The notes under the pieces are model-generated. The model was not told where the DNA came from, did no database searches, and worked only from the letters and a program-made list of their open reading frames with translations. Positions 35,905 to 44,856 of a stretch of DNA of 64,000 nt are shown here, one piece after another. This DNA is from CAYSRC01 sp964446385 (GTDB taxonomy: Bacteria > Bacillota > Clostridia > Oscillospirales > Ruminococcaceae), in NCBI GenBank assembly GCA_964446385.1, contig CAYUOH010000001.1:171945-235944 (forward strand). The letters are read 5' to 3'. Numbering within the stretch: position 1 is the first letter of the stretch; each line of letters begins with the position of its first letter. The translations under genes and the position numbers were made by a program.

Positions 35905-35933
35905 ATTATATTATGTTTACATTGTATAATCAA
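35905..35933 (-). promoter_or_regulatory. Predicted promoter of pgk-tpiA-gpmI
   Basis: Minus strand TTGATT (35933-35928), 17 bp, TATAAT (35910-35905). Confidence 0.75.
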
Positions 35934-36008
35934 GAATGATTGACAAATACTTAACACTGGTTGCGGAGCCCGCAAAACGGTGTTATCTTTATAAAACCAG
36001 AGGTAAAA

Positions 36009-36217
36009 ATGCGTATAACTAAGGACAAACTTTCGGCTGATTGCTCCGAATGCGAACGGGTCGCTTGTCTGCAGCGTGCTCCTTCAGGGCATCGGTACCA
36101 CGTCGGACGAGGAACCGGAGCTCAGGATGTGCGAATTCTTCGCGAAGAGACCCTGCCCCGAAATTATCAGGTGCTACGCTGACATATTTGAAAAATATTT
36201 GGAGAAGACATTTTAGT
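36009..36217 (+). pseudogene. Small Cys-rich protein gene with an apparent frameshift
   Basis: The ATG at 36009 behind AGAGGT begins MRITKDKLSADCSECERVAC, then continues into arginine-rich, unconvincing sequence to a stop at 36182. The next frame, entered near 36068, reads VLLQGIGTTSDEE, then RMCEFFAKRPCPEIIRCYAD and ends at 36217, with protein-like composition. Joining the two gives a roughly 69-residue protein with six or seven cysteines. A single-base indel, a sequencing error or programmed shifting could explain it. Family not recognised. Confidence 0.5.
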
Positions 36218-36281
36218 TCGTTGCCTTTTGGCACTTAAAAATGTACAATAAGTTTAACTATATAAAAAATTTGAGGCTGAT

Positions 36282-37658
36282 ATGGAAAAACGTACCGAGG
36301 AGATTCTGGCAAAGGCCTGCCGTATTCATTTTGTGGGTATCGGTGGTTCCGGAATGTTTCCGCTGGTAGAAATACTGCACAACGATGGCTATATTATTAC
36401 TGGAAGTGACGTCATCGAAGGCAGCATAATAGATTACGAAAGGGCAATGGGCATAGAGGTCCATATAGGCCACGACGCGGCAAACGCCGTCGGTGCCGAT
36501 GCCATTGTAGTTACCGCCGCCCTTCTTGCGGGCAACCCCGAGGTTGCCTATGCTGAGGAGCACGATATTCCCATAATCGAACGTGCCGAACTTCTGGGCT
36601 GGACTACGGTGCATCTGGGCGATTCATACTGCGTAAGCGGTACGCACGGAAAAACCACGACTACTTGCATGCTTACGTCGATATTTATGGAAGCCGGACT
36701 CGACCCCTCCTGCGTAATCGGAGGAAAGCTTCCTCTTATCGGTGGATACGGCCGCCGTGGCAGTGGGAGCATGATGGTTGTCGAATCCTGCGAGTTCAAG
36801 GATACTTTCTTGCATCTCTCGCCCACATACCCAATCATTCTTAATGTCGACGCTGACCATCTGGATTATTTTGGAACCCTAGACGGTGTAAAGAAATCCT
36901 TCAGGATTTTCGCCGGAATGGCGAAGGATGCTGTAATAGCTAACGGAGACGATGCCAACACGCTTGACACCCTCAGCGAAATAGATAAAAAGGTCATTTA
37001 TTTCGGTACCGGCCAAAACTGCAACTACCGTATTTCTGATATTAAGAAGGGCGACAAGGCGTTTTATTCCTTTACTCTTACCTCGCCTGACGGTCGCTCC
37101 GAAAGCTACACGCTCGGTGTACCCGGTGAACACAATGTTTACAACGGCGCGGCCGCGGTTACAGCGGCCGTTATCGCGGGGGTGGAACCCGACGCCATTC
37201 GCCGCGGATTTAAAAATTTCCACGGTGCTGGACGTAGATTCGAGATTCTTGGCGAGTTTGACGGCATCTCCTTCGCGGACGACTACGCCCATCATCCGAC
37301 AGAATTACGTGCTACACTTGACGCGGCCAAGGAAATGGGATATTCACGTGTAATCGCCGTTTTCCAGCCCTTTACTTTCTCACGCACAAACCTGCTGCTC
37401 GACGATTTCGGCGAAGCTCTCCGCAAAGCCGATATCACTGTCCTTTCAGATATCATGGGATCTCGCGAAATCAACACTATAGGAATTACATCCGGAGACC
37501 TCCAAAAGCTTATTCCCGGATGCACCTGGCTTCACACCTTCCCCGAGATATGCGATAAAGTTCTTGAAATTGCAAAGCCCGGCGATCTTGTAATCACTCT
37601 CGGATGCGGAGATATCTACAAGGCGGCCAATTTGATGGTGAACAAATGCAGGAAATAA
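36282..37658 (+). CDS. murC: UDP-N-acetylmuramate--L-alanine ligase
   Basis: A 458-residue Mur ligase adding the first amino acid of the peptidoglycan stem. HFVGIGGSGM is the Rossmann start, SGTHGKTTTT the ATP P-loop, FADDYAHHPTE the C-terminal signature. GAGG lies 8 bp before the ATG. The next gene starts inside its last codons, so the two are translationally coupled. Confidence 0.97.
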   Translation: MEKRTEEILAKACRIHFVGIGGSGMFPLVEILHNDGYIITGSDVIEGSIIDYERAMGIEVHIGHDAANAVGADAIVVTAALLAGNPEVAYAEEHDIPIIERAELLGWTTVHLGDSYCVSGTHGKTTTTCMLTSIFMEAGLDPSCVIGGKLPLIGGYGRRGSGSMMVVESCEFKDTFLHLSPTYPIILNVDADHLDYFGTLDGVKKSFRIFAGMAKDAVIANGDDANTLDTLSEIDKKVIYFGTGQNCNYRISDIKKGDKAFYSFTLTSPDGRSESYTLGVPGEHNVYNGAAAVTAAVIAGVEPDAIRRGFKNFHGAGRRFEILGEFDGISFADDYAHHPTELRATLDAAKEMGYSRVIAVFQPFTFSRTNLLLDDFGEALRKADITVLSDIMGSREINTIGITSGDLQKLIPGCTWLHTFPEICDKVLEIAKPGDLVITLGCGDIYKAANLMVNKCRK

Positions 37659-38692
37659 AACAAATAATCAAACAGTTCGATCTTCCGGCAGAGCTTTCCT
37701 CCGTACGTACTGCGTTCGACAGTCGGTACGAAAGTTACCTTGCCGATTTTGCCGACGGGACCTCTGTACGCCTCCAGCGTCTGCCTGTTCTTGCCGGCGT
37801 CGGAGAGAAGATAATGCGCAACATCGCCGAGATTACAGAATACCTCAAATCGACCGGAATGCAGAACGACCCCGACGTTATCCGTTTTGTTAAAACACGC
37901 AGAGGAGAATACTGCTATATTGGCAGTGACGGTCTTTGGAGAGGCGTGTATTACAACAACCGCGTTCATCCTCCTTTCGATGAGGATCCCGCTGTTGTGG
38001 CGCGGGGCCTAGGGAAAAGTATAGGCATGTTCCAGGCAAAGCTCAATGGAATGCCCGCCGTAAGAATATCCCCGACAGACCCAAATCTTCACGACACCCT
38101 TGCAATATTTTCCATGTTTCAGGACACGGTATCCGGAGCGGATCAGATTCTCTGCGGCGAGATACAGCAGGAGCTCGGGTACGCCCAGCGCCAGCAGAAT
38201 ATGTGTAGTGCCCTGATAAAAATGGACCTTCCCTTCAGGATAATCAACAATGAGGTTACTGCGGACAAGCTTCTGCTTGACAACGAAACCGGAGAAGCCG
38301 CAGGCCTCTGCTCCTACGACGGGGTGATGCCAGGTGCGGTGGCATACGATTTCGGGATAGGCGCGGCAGATACCTGCTTTACCGGCCTGGATTCAGGAGA
38401 CTCCTTCCGTGGAGCCGTGTTCGATGTGCATCTGTTCAGGGAATTCTCCACGGGTTATATTTCCGGTGCTGGCAGCATGCTTACGGCGGAAGAGACCGAA
38501 TCGCTTCCCCTTGGTTTGATAGTTATACCCCTCGAGCAGGGATTGAGATATCTTACTCAGTACATGAAAAATTCTGCGGACCTGTCACTGCGCACTGGTG
38601 CAAGGCGCTGCCTCAAGCTTTGCAACCTTGCCCAGCTCAACTACCAAACGATACGCGAAATCATCAATGCGGCTTCTTCGCAATACCGATAA
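37646..38692 (+). CDS. N-acetylhexosamine kinase (NahK)-like protein with degenerate active site
   Basis: A 348-residue APH-fold protein. The N-terminal RLQRLPVLAGVGEKIMRNIAE, the GLGKSIGMFQ helix, VMPGAVAYDFG and the C-terminal LPLGLIVIPLEQGLRYLTQY track the NahK/phosphotransferase family. The catalytic loop, normally HNDTKLNN, reads NNEVTADK (residues 201-208), and the metal motif IDLDT reads CSYDG (222-226), so the base Asp is Glu203 and one metal Asp is Ser223. The N-terminal GHIN-type loop is also lost. It may be a pseudokinase or sugar-binding sensor. The ATG overlaps murC by 13 bp. Confidence 0.72.
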   Translation: MQEIKQIIKQFDLPAELSSVRTAFDSRYESYLADFADGTSVRLQRLPVLAGVGEKIMRNIAEITEYLKSTGMQNDPDVIRFVKTRRGEYCYIGSDGLWRGVYYNNRVHPPFDEDPAVVARGLGKSIGMFQAKLNGMPAVRISPTDPNLHDTLAIFSMFQDTVSGADQILCGEIQQELGYAQRQQNMCSALIKMDLPFRIINNEVTADKLLLDNETGEAAGLCSYDGVMPGAVAYDFGIGAADTCFTGLDSGDSFRGAVFDVHLFREFSTGYISGAGSMLTAEETESLPLGLIVIPLEQGLRYLTQYMKNSADLSLRTGARRCLKLCNLAQLNYQTIREIINAASSQYR

Positions 38693-38706
38693 ATGAATTA
38701 AATACC

Positions 38707-38735
38707 AAAAAAGCGGCCCCCGAGGGCCGCTTTTT
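38707..38735. terminator. Bidirectional terminator between the kinase-like gene and mgtE
   Basis: Stem AAAAAGCGGCCC/GGGCCGCTTTTT with a 5-base loop between convergent genes. Confidence 0.93.
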
Positions 38736-38749
38736 ATTTGATATCAGTT

Positions 38750-40120
38750 TTACGCGAAATGAAGCAAGGAATTCGCTACGTTGAAATAGATAACAAGCGA
38801 AAGGGCGTCAACTATGGTGGTGATGAAAGGTGAGGACATTACGGCGGGATCGAGACCGACTTTTTTGCTTATCATGGGGAGGATGCCGCCCACTGTCTTA
38901 GATACCAGAGTGGTGCAGATCAAAGTAATGCTTACGATAAGTGCTACCGTTACACCGACGCGGTCGAGGAATATCAGCTTGAGAAAGTTGACGGCTGAAA
39001 GGCAGGTTCCGCAAAGAACGGCGACTCGTATTTCTTTCCAGATGACTTGAGGAAGGTCTGTAAACTCTATCTCGCCCAGCGACAGACCGCGGATTATGGT
39101 TACCGAGGCCTGCGAGCCACTGTTGCCGCCTGTGTCCATAAGCATGGGAAGAAATGCCGTAAGCACGGCGTAGACCGAAAGGGCGTTTTCATAATTGCGA
39201 ATGATAAGGCCGGTGAAAGTGGCCGATACCATCAGTAGAAGAAGCCAGGGTATGCGAATTTTGAAAAGATCCCACACACGCATTCTCATATACGGTTTAT
39301 CGGAAGGGCGGATAGCGGCCATCTTTTCAATATCTTCGGTGACCTCTTCCTGCATGACGTCAATGGCATCGTCAACGGTGATGATGCCGACAAGACGATT
39401 TTCTCCGTCAACAACCGGCAGTGCAATAAAGTCATATTTTGAGAATATCTGCGCAACGGATTCCTGGTCGTCGGTGGTGGTAACGCTTATCACGTTTTCC
39501 TTCATGATGTCACCTACGACATCCTCGTATTCTGCGAGGAGCAGATCCTTTACAGACACCATGCCCAGAAGCTTACGGTTGCGGTCGGTGACATAGCAGG
39601 TGTATATGGTTTCCTTGTCCACACCGGTGGTGCGGATTCGCGAGAAGGCCTCAGCCACAGTCAAGTCCCTTTTTAGGTCCACATACTCGATGGTCATGAT
39701 GCTTCCGGCACTGTCTTCGGGATAATTGAGAAGCTGGTTGATGCTCTTGCGAGTGTCCTGGTCAACGTTGCGCAGCATGCGCTTTACGACGGTGGCAGGC
39801 ATTTCCTCGATTATGTCAACGGTATCGTCCAGGAAAAGCTCGTCCAGAACCTCGTGAAGTTCCTTGTCGGTAAAAGCGGAGATGAGATCCTGCTGTACGT
39901 CGGGGTTCATCTCAACAAAAACCTCGGCGGCGATCTCCTTGCTCAGTATACGGTATACTAAAAGCAGCTGCTCGCGGCTGATTTCCTCGTGGGTAATCAT
40001 GTCGGTGAGGGTCGTAGCGATATCTATGGGGTTGTAGTCAACAAGGATATACCGCAGCTTCTTTATCTCCCTGTTCTGCAGAAGTTTGAGAATAGTCTCA
40101 TCGAGCCTGACTTCATCCAT
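38750..40120 (-). CDS. mgtE: Magnesium transporter MgtE
   Basis: A 456-residue channel. The N-terminal helical superhelix domain (about 1-130) is followed by paired CBS domains (about 135-255) that gate the pore on cytoplasmic magnesium, and five membrane helices with LPMLMDTGGNSGSQASVT, the pore signature. GGAGG precedes the ATG. It is 27 bp after tcdA; no M-box riboswitch is seen. Confidence 0.96.
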   Translation of the reverse strand: MDEVRLDETILKLLQNREIKKLRYILVDYNPIDIATTLTDMITHEEISREQLLLVYRILSKEIAAEVFVEMNPDVQQDLISAFTDKELHEVLDELFLDDTVDIIEEMPATVVKRMLRNVDQDTRKSINQLLNYPEDSAGSIMTIEYVDLKRDLTVAEAFSRIRTTGVDKETIYTCYVTDRNRKLLGMVSVKDLLLAEYEDVVGDIMKENVISVTTTDDQESVAQIFSKYDFIALPVVDGENRLVGIITVDDAIDVMQEEVTEDIEKMAAIRPSDKPYMRMRVWDLFKIRIPWLLLLMVSATFTGLIIRNYENALSVYAVLTAFLPMLMDTGGNSGSQASVTIIRGLSLGEIEFTDLPQVIWKEIRVAVLCGTCLSAVNFLKLIFLDRVGVTVALIVSITLICTTLVSKTVGGILPMISKKVGLDPAVMSSPFITTIVDALSLVIYFNVANSLLHFA

Positions 40121-40147
40121 AACACAACCTCCGATTATTTTATAATA

Positions 40148-40846
40148 TCAATTCGGAATATCTGGCATAAGATGACATAAAACATACCCGGCGAGCATGA
40201 ACCCAGCCACTGGAGGGCCGTAGCTTATACTTGCAGGTGTTGGATTGCCAGTATGTATCGCTGGCGCGACATTGCACAGCACGGTAGTGTCGTCGAGGCC
40301 GAGTTTCCTGAGCTCTCGGCGCATAACTCTAGCTAGTGGATCTCCGCTTCCCGCGGTCTCAGCAGCGGTGCGGAACACAAATCCTCCGACTGTGACCCGG
40401 TTTCCGGTGCCCATACATGAGACAATATTAATATTCTTTGCGCGGCAGTCTTTGATAAGAGATAGCTTGGCGGTGACCGAATCAACAGCGTCGATTACCC
40501 AGTTGGGCTTAAGATCCGTAATAATCTCGGCGTTGTTCCGGTCGATACGCACATCCATAGCCGTAATTTTACATTCCGGATTAATGTTTTTTACCCTTAT
40601 AACGGCTGCATCGGTCTTTTTCATACCGACTGTGTCAAGCGTGGCGAGAAGCTGGCGGTTAAGATTGGTAATATCCACCGTATCGCAGTCAACCGCGATA
40701 ATATTACCGACCCCTGCCCTTATCAGGGCCTCGAACGCTGCACCGCCGACCCCGCCCAGACCTACTACGGCCACAGTAGAGTCAGCGAGTGCGTCAAGAT
40801 TGTCTCGCCCAATCAGGGAAAGCTCCCGGTCAAGCCAGTGTGACAT
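40148..40846 (-). CDS. tcdA: tRNA threonylcarbamoyladenosine dehydratase
   Basis: A 232-residue E1-like ThiF/HesA protein that cyclises t6A37 of tRNA. VVGLGGVGGAAFEALIRAG binds ATP, DCDTVDITNLNRQ follows, and DAVDSVTAKLSLI completes the adenylation fold. GGAG stands 7 bp before the ATG at 40846; the open frame upstream is the 6S RNA region. It sits directly after a 6S RNA, the same order as bsrA-yrvM in B. subtilis. Confidence 0.93.
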   Translation of the reverse strand: MSHWLDRELSLIGRDNLDALADSTVAVVGLGGVGGAAFEALIRAGVGNIIAVDCDTVDITNLNRQLLATLDTVGMKKTDAAVIRVKNINPECKITAMDVRIDRNNAEIITDLKPNWVIDAVDSVTAKLSLIKDCRAKNINIVSCMGTGNRVTVGGFVFRTAAETAGSGDPLARVMRRELRKLGLDDTTVLCNVAPAIHTGNPTPASISYGPPVAGFMLAGYVLCHLMPDIPN

Positions 40847-40860
40847 ATTATTACTCCATA

Positions 40861-41048
40861 AAAAATAACCCCACCTTGCCGTCTGCAGCCGCTTTAGAAC
40901 CCGTCCCATAAGACGGTGGGTACATTCGCACCTGTGATTCACGCTTCCTCAGCAAGGAGGCCTGCAATCCACACAGGTAGAACAAATTCCCGATTTAAAG
41001 CTTGTCGGATTAAAAAAGGCTGTAATGTATCGTACAAGGCAGGGATAT
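40861..41048 (-). ncRNA. ssrS: 6S RNA
   Basis: About 188 nt. The ends pair: CCC and CCTTG near the 5' end (41044-41035) with CAAGG and GGGG near the 3' end (40878-40869). Inside are a long hairpin closed by ACCTGTG/CACAGGT and a small hairpin CCGTC/GACGG. The 3' end runs into a T-rich tract. TATAAA at 41061-41056 is a fitting -10 box. Long interrupted rod shape, size and position directly before tcdA agree with Firmicute 6S RNA, which binds sigma-A RNA polymerase. The call rests on shape and synteny; ends are approximate. Confidence 0.75.
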
Positions 41049-41080
41049 ATGTGGTTTTATATCTTAACTAAAAATCAGAA

Positions 41081-41428
41081 TTAGTCCTCGTCTTCGTCCT
41101 CTACGTCAAAGTCGTAAAGGTCGCTCAAACGGCTCATGAAAATGTCGCTGATCTCGTCGAACTCGTCGTCATCCTCTATTAGTTCGAGAATCTCCTCATC
41201 ATCCTCGGCAACAATCTTCATGATAACGAGATTACCGTCGTCTTCGAGAAGTTCCTCAGCGTTTTCGAGGCTTGCGATCAGGGCAACATAAGTGTTATCC
41301 TTGTGCTCAAGCGTGTCGACCAACTCAAATTCATGGTCCACGCCGTCCTCATCGGTAAGTGTGATAAGGTCAGCGGTAAATTCGGCGCCTTCATCTATAT
41401 TATGATTTCCGGTATCTTTGTCGCTCAT
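41081..41428 (-). CDS. DUF1292 (YrzB-like) acidic protein
   Basis: A 115-residue very acidic protein with TADLITLTDEDGVDHEFELV, the DUF1292 signature, and a C-terminus made almost wholly of Asp and Glu. Function unknown; related genes usually sit near alaS-ruvX in Firmicutes, which is not the case here. It ends just upstream of the 6S RNA promoter. Confidence 0.88.
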   Translation of the reverse strand: MSDKDTGNHNIDEGAEFTADLITLTDEDGVDHEFELVDTLEHKDNTYVALIASLENAEELLEDDGNLVIMKIVAEDDEEILELIEDDDEFDEISDIFMSRLSDLYDFDVEDEDED

Positions 41429-41465
41429 GTCTGCATTCCTTTCATATCGGTTTCTGCACGTTTAT

Positions 41466-41493
41466 TCTATACCCACGGAGGTTTTAAAGTCAA
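41466..41493 (-). promoter_or_regulatory. Predicted promoter of the DUF1292 gene
   Basis: Minus strand TTGACT (41493-41488), 16 bp, TATAGA (41471-41466). Confidence 0.6.
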
Positions 41494-41502
41494 TTGTAAT
41501 AC

Positions 41503-41531
41503 TTGTTTTTAGTCTTCGATTGGGGTATATT
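41503..41531 (+). promoter_or_regulatory. Predicted promoter of the cyclophilin gene
   Basis: TTGTTT (41503-41508), 17 bp, TATATT (41526-41531), divergent from the DUF1292 promoter. Confidence 0.55.
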
Positions 41532-41559
41532 TTTAAAAAAAGAAGAGAGGCATCCTATA

Positions 41560-42234
41560 ATGAAAAAAATTCCGGCAATTACCGTTGCCATACTGCTGAT
41601 ATGCATACTGATGACTGCCTGCTCCTCCAAAAAAGAAGAACCGGTCACCGACGGGCCGATGCAACTGCGCACCCCCTGCGAAGGCGATACGGTTGCGATA
41701 ATCAAGACATCTATGGGCGAGTTCGGTGTAGCCCTATTTCCTCAGTACGCGCCCAAAACCGTTAACAATTTCGTTACTCTTGCCGAGTCAGGATATTACA
41801 ACGGACTGCTGATCCATCGCGTAGAAAAGGATTTCGTTATCCAGGGCGGTGATCCCACAGATATCGGAGACGGCGGAAGCAGCGCTACCGGAAAGCCCTT
41901 ACCCGATGAATATTCGCCCGAACTTCACAATTTCACCGGGTCCGTGGGTATGGCAAAAGAAACTGACGATGCCCTCGGAAGTCAGTTCTATATCATCTGC
42001 GGTTCCTCAGTGAACAGCGATGTGATGAATGCTCTAAAGGAGGCAGAGTATCCTCAGGAATACCTGGACGCATACAGTAAAACAGGCGGCTGGCCACAGC
42101 TTGACAACCGCTATACCGTTTTCGGCCAGATATACTACGGCCTCGACGTAGCGATGAAAATAAACGAGGTCCAGACAGACGAATATTCACGCCCCGTAAA
42201 GGACATCGAAATAGAATCTGTAACAATCAAATAA
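41560..42234 (+). CDS. Cyclophilin-type peptidyl-prolyl isomerase lipoprotein
   Basis: A 224-residue exported protein folding factor. The signal peptide ends in the lipobox LMTACSS (Cys21), so it should be anchored outside the membrane. The cyclophilin core shows YNGLLIHRVEKDFVIQGGDP and GMAKETDDALGSQFYI. The ATG at 41560 behind AGAGAGG gives the signal peptide its correct start. The carrier gene follows after 25 bp. Confidence 0.93.
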   Translation: MKKIPAITVAILLICILMTACSSKKEEPVTDGPMQLRTPCEGDTVAIIKTSMGEFGVALFPQYAPKTVNNFVTLAESGYYNGLLIHRVEKDFVIQGGDPTDIGDGGSSATGKPLPDEYSPELHNFTGSVGMAKETDDALGSQFYIICGSSVNSDVMNALKEAEYPQEYLDAYSKTGGWPQLDNRYTVFGQIYYGLDVAMKINEVQTDEYSRPVKDIEIESVTIK

Positions 42235-42259
42235 TACTCCTGAGAAAAAGGATAATACA

Positions 42260-43198
42260 ATGAATTTCGCGCTGTCCCTTTCGGTCGTTTTGCCTCTCTG
42301 CATTTACATTGCAATCGGAATTTTAAGCAAAAAGCTCGGCCTGCTCGACCCGGAAACCGTGCTGAAAATGAACAATTTCCTGTTCAGGACCATGTTTACG
42401 GTTTTCATGTTCCAGAATGTATACAACGCCGGATCCCAGCTGAACGGCAGCAATTTCGGCCTTCTGGCTTTCATGCTGGTGTTCGCTCTTGCGATATTCA
42501 CCCTGCTTGTAATTCTTGTGCCGGTATTTGAAAAGGATTGCCGCCGCAGGCCGGTTATCATCCAGGGTTGCTTCAGGGCCAATTCCGTACTCTTTGCCCT
42601 TCCCGTTGTCACAGCGCTTTGCGGTCCCGAGAATGTAGGCTCGGCCTCAATATGCGTTGCTATTCTCGTCCCGATATATAATATTCTTTCGATCGTTATT
42701 TTCGAGGTGTACCGCGGGGGCAAAGTCTCCTTCGGAAACATGTTTAAAAATATTATTACCAATCCTCTGATTATAGGCGCCATCGCCGGTGCGCTTGCAT
42801 ATGTCCTACATATCACTCTGCCAGACCCGGTGGCAAAAGCGGTATCAAGCCTCAGTTCAATGACGACACCTATGGCTCTTATCATTCTGGGTGCGGGTCT
42901 GTCTGTCGGAAACATACGTAAGGACATCAGGGCGCTTATCACTGTTTCGGTCATTAAATTGATTTTTATCCCCGCTGCCGCGGTGTTAATAGGAAGTGCT
43001 CTGGGGTACAAAGGCGTCCAGCTTGTAACGGCCTTTTCCATCACATGCGTCCCTACGGCCGTATCCACATACAGCATGGCCGTAGCTATGGAGGGTGACG
43101 GAGAGCTTGCCGGAGAAATAGTTGCTTTCACAACGCTGGCGTCGCTGTTCACCGTTTTCATCTGGGTGAACATTCTCTCTGCTACCGGAATCGTATAG
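42260..43198 (+). CDS. Auxin efflux carrier (AEC) family transporter
   Basis: A 312-residue protein with about ten membrane helices in two halves. LLDPETVLKMNNFLFR, CFRANSVLFALPVV and PMALIILGAGLSVG are typical of AEC permeases, which export or exchange organic anions such as malate. The substrate is unknown. Probably co-transcribed with the cyclophilin gene. Confidence 0.87.
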   Translation: MNFALSLSVVLPLCIYIAIGILSKKLGLLDPETVLKMNNFLFRTMFTVFMFQNVYNAGSQLNGSNFGLLAFMLVFALAIFTLLVILVPVFEKDCRRRPVIIQGCFRANSVLFALPVVTALCGPENVGSASICVAILVPIYNILSIVIFEVYRGGKVSFGNMFKNIITNPLIIGAIAGALAYVLHITLPDPVAKAVSSLSSMTTPMALIILGAGLSVGNIRKDIRALITVSVIKLIFIPAAAVLIGSALGYKGVQLVTAFSITCVPTAVSTYSMAVAMEGDGELAGEIVAFTTLASLFTVFIWVNILSATGIV

Positions 43199-43237
43199 CA
43201 ATTAAAAATTCAAAGTAATATCACATGCGGATAAATA

Positions 43238-43272
43238 AATAAGCGCCGGGAAATCAATCCCCGGCGCTTATT
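43238..43272. terminator. Bidirectional terminator between the AEC and SPFH genes
   Basis: A 13-bp perfect stem with core AAGCGCCGGG/CCCGGCGCTT and a 9-base loop between convergent genes. Confidence 0.88.
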
Positions 43273-43285
43273 AGTTATTTCAGTT

Positions 43286-44101
43286 TCAGTTTACGCTGAA
43301 GAGGACCTCGCTGTCGCCTGTAACGGTAGGCAGCTTGCCGTCCCATTTTTCAATTTTCTGATATTCCAGAATCACGTCGGAAAGGGAATCGCTGATTGCA
43401 CGGTTGGCCCCCGCTTCGGCCTCGGCGCGGATTCGGATAGTCTCTGCCTCCGCTTCGGCGTTGGTGATGGAAGTCTGCTTTTCGGTCTCAGCCTTGAGCA
43501 GCTGTTGCTGAGCAACCTGTTTTTCCTCAATAGCGTTGATGAAAGCCTCGCTGAAGTCGAAATTTATAATATTTACGTCGGTAATGTACAGTCCGATATC
43601 GTTGAGTTTTTCGTTGAGACCGGCAATAAGACCTTCGGAAATCAGAGCGCGGTTGGTTACGCTTTCCTCGGCAGTGTAATTGGCTGTAGTTGCTTTGAGA
43701 ACTTCGTTGACGGCGGGAATCACAAGAATGGTTTCGTAATTGGCACCGATGTTTTTGTATATACTGTTGGACTTTGCGGTATCAACACGGTAGTTGATAG
43801 CCAGAGTGGTATCAACGGTCTGAAGGTCGCGGCTGAAAGCCTCAGTCTCGACCTCAAGTTTGACGATGCGGTTGTCTATACGGATGATTTCCTGAATTAA
43901 AGGAACTTTGAAGTGAACGCCCTCCTGAAGAACATTCTCGGTAACCTTGCCAAGATTCACCACAACGCCGGTATGGCCGGCGGGTATGATGGTAAAGGAA
44001 TTGGTCAGGATAAGGACGATGATTACTATCGGAATAAGGATAAATATAACTTTACGGATGCGAGGGTCACGGTAGTTTGTATAATTGTTGTTTTCGTTCA
44101 T
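43286..44101 (-). CDS. SPFH/prohibitin-family membrane protein
   Basis: A 271-residue protein. One membrane helix at about 18-35 follows a short polar start; the SPFH domain (about 38-200) includes VPAGHTG-like IIPAGHTGVVVNLGKV; a charged coiled coil (QQQLLKAETEKQTSITNAEA) ends it. Such proteins organise membrane microdomains or regulate FtsH. No partner is adjacent. Confidence 0.9.
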   Translation of the reverse strand: MNENNNYTNYRDPRIRKVIFILIPIVIIVLILTNSFTIIPAGHTGVVVNLGKVTENVLQEGVHFKVPLIQEIIRIDNRIVKLEVETEAFSRDLQTVDTTLAINYRVDTAKSNSIYKNIGANYETILVIPAVNEVLKATTANYTAEESVTNRALISEGLIAGLNEKLNDIGLYITDVNIINFDFSEAFINAIEEKQVAQQQLLKAETEKQTSITNAEAEAETIRIRAEAEAGANRAISDSLSDVILEYQKIEKWDGKLPTVTGDSEVLFSVN

Positions 44102-44153
44102 TGATTATTCTCCTTTGTGCGTTTGAACGTCGCGGCGAAGCTTCGTTGAGTGC

Positions 44154-44182
44154 ATTATACAGGATATTACTGGAAAAAACAA
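44154..44182 (-). promoter_or_regulatory. Predicted promoter of the SPFH gene
   Basis: Minus strand TTGTTT (44182-44177), 17 bp, TATAAT (44159-44154). Nothing further is seen in 44183-44371. Confidence 0.6.
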
Positions 44183-44371
44183 AATATCCAGCCGGACAAT
44201 TGCCAAGAAGCAGCTTTCAAATCCATCCATGAAATGAAAAAGTCGAGACACATGTAGAGCTTCCGCTTTTTCAGAAGTTATCAAATTTCGTCTATGTTAT
44301 CATTCAGGAACTGCTTGGCATACTATTCTTCCTTTATTAGTATTTCTATGTTATGTTTTAAGTGGTTTTTT

Positions 44372-44683
44372 CTACGTTTCCTCTTCCATTGTCTCCAGAA
44401 GAAAGCTTACCGGACGAAAACCGTCATTGCATGAGATCATGGCAGACCTCTTGTTTTTCATCCATCCGTCATATAAATCTGTGCCACCATGTGAAAGGGT
44501 CATAACAAACGCAGAAATACTATCCCATGCGCTATCACAGAATCCCTGCGGCTTCCGCCAGCCATTTGCTATGAACACCTGCCCTATTTTCATGTCACAG
44601 GCGTGCTCTATGGGATTTTCATACTGTTCAATGAGATCTTTATAGTACGCCGTTTTCATTACAGTGATTTTGATTTTTTTCAT
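44372..44683 (-). CDS. TIGR04076 family protein
   Basis: A 103-residue protein: KITVMKTAYYKDLIEQY, GQVFIANGWRKPQGFCDSAW, LSHGGTDLYDGW and MISCNDGFRPVSFLLE give the spaced Cys/Gly pattern of the TIGR04076 family. Function unknown. AGGGGGG precedes the ATG by 12 bp. It lies in a more AT-rich patch than its neighbours. Confidence 0.75.
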   Translation of the reverse strand: MKKIKITVMKTAYYKDLIEQYENPIEHACDMKIGQVFIANGWRKPQGFCDSAWDSISAFVMTLSHGGTDLYDGWMKNKRSAMISCNDGFRPVSFLLETMEEET

Positions 44684-44856
44684 ATGGTTTGATAGCCCCC
44701 CTTATGACAGGTGTTTATAGTCCGTCTCTTTTTTGAAGTAAAGCTGACATTATATTCCTATGTATAATTGCCGGTTGTTTGGCAATATTTTGGATTCGCA
44801 ACGATTTTGGAGAAATCATTAATTCACATTAGTCAATGTAAAAGGAGGGGTAGTTA

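Noticed and set aside
36041..36238. A 65-codon plus-strand frame over the small gene before murC
   Set aside because: It is arginine- and serine-rich, has no ribosome site and is the third frame over a region whose other two frames look protein-like.
38750..40120. M-box magnesium riboswitch for mgtE
   Set aside because: Only 27 bp separate mgtE from tcdA and no such structure fits; the upstream RNA fits 6S RNA better.
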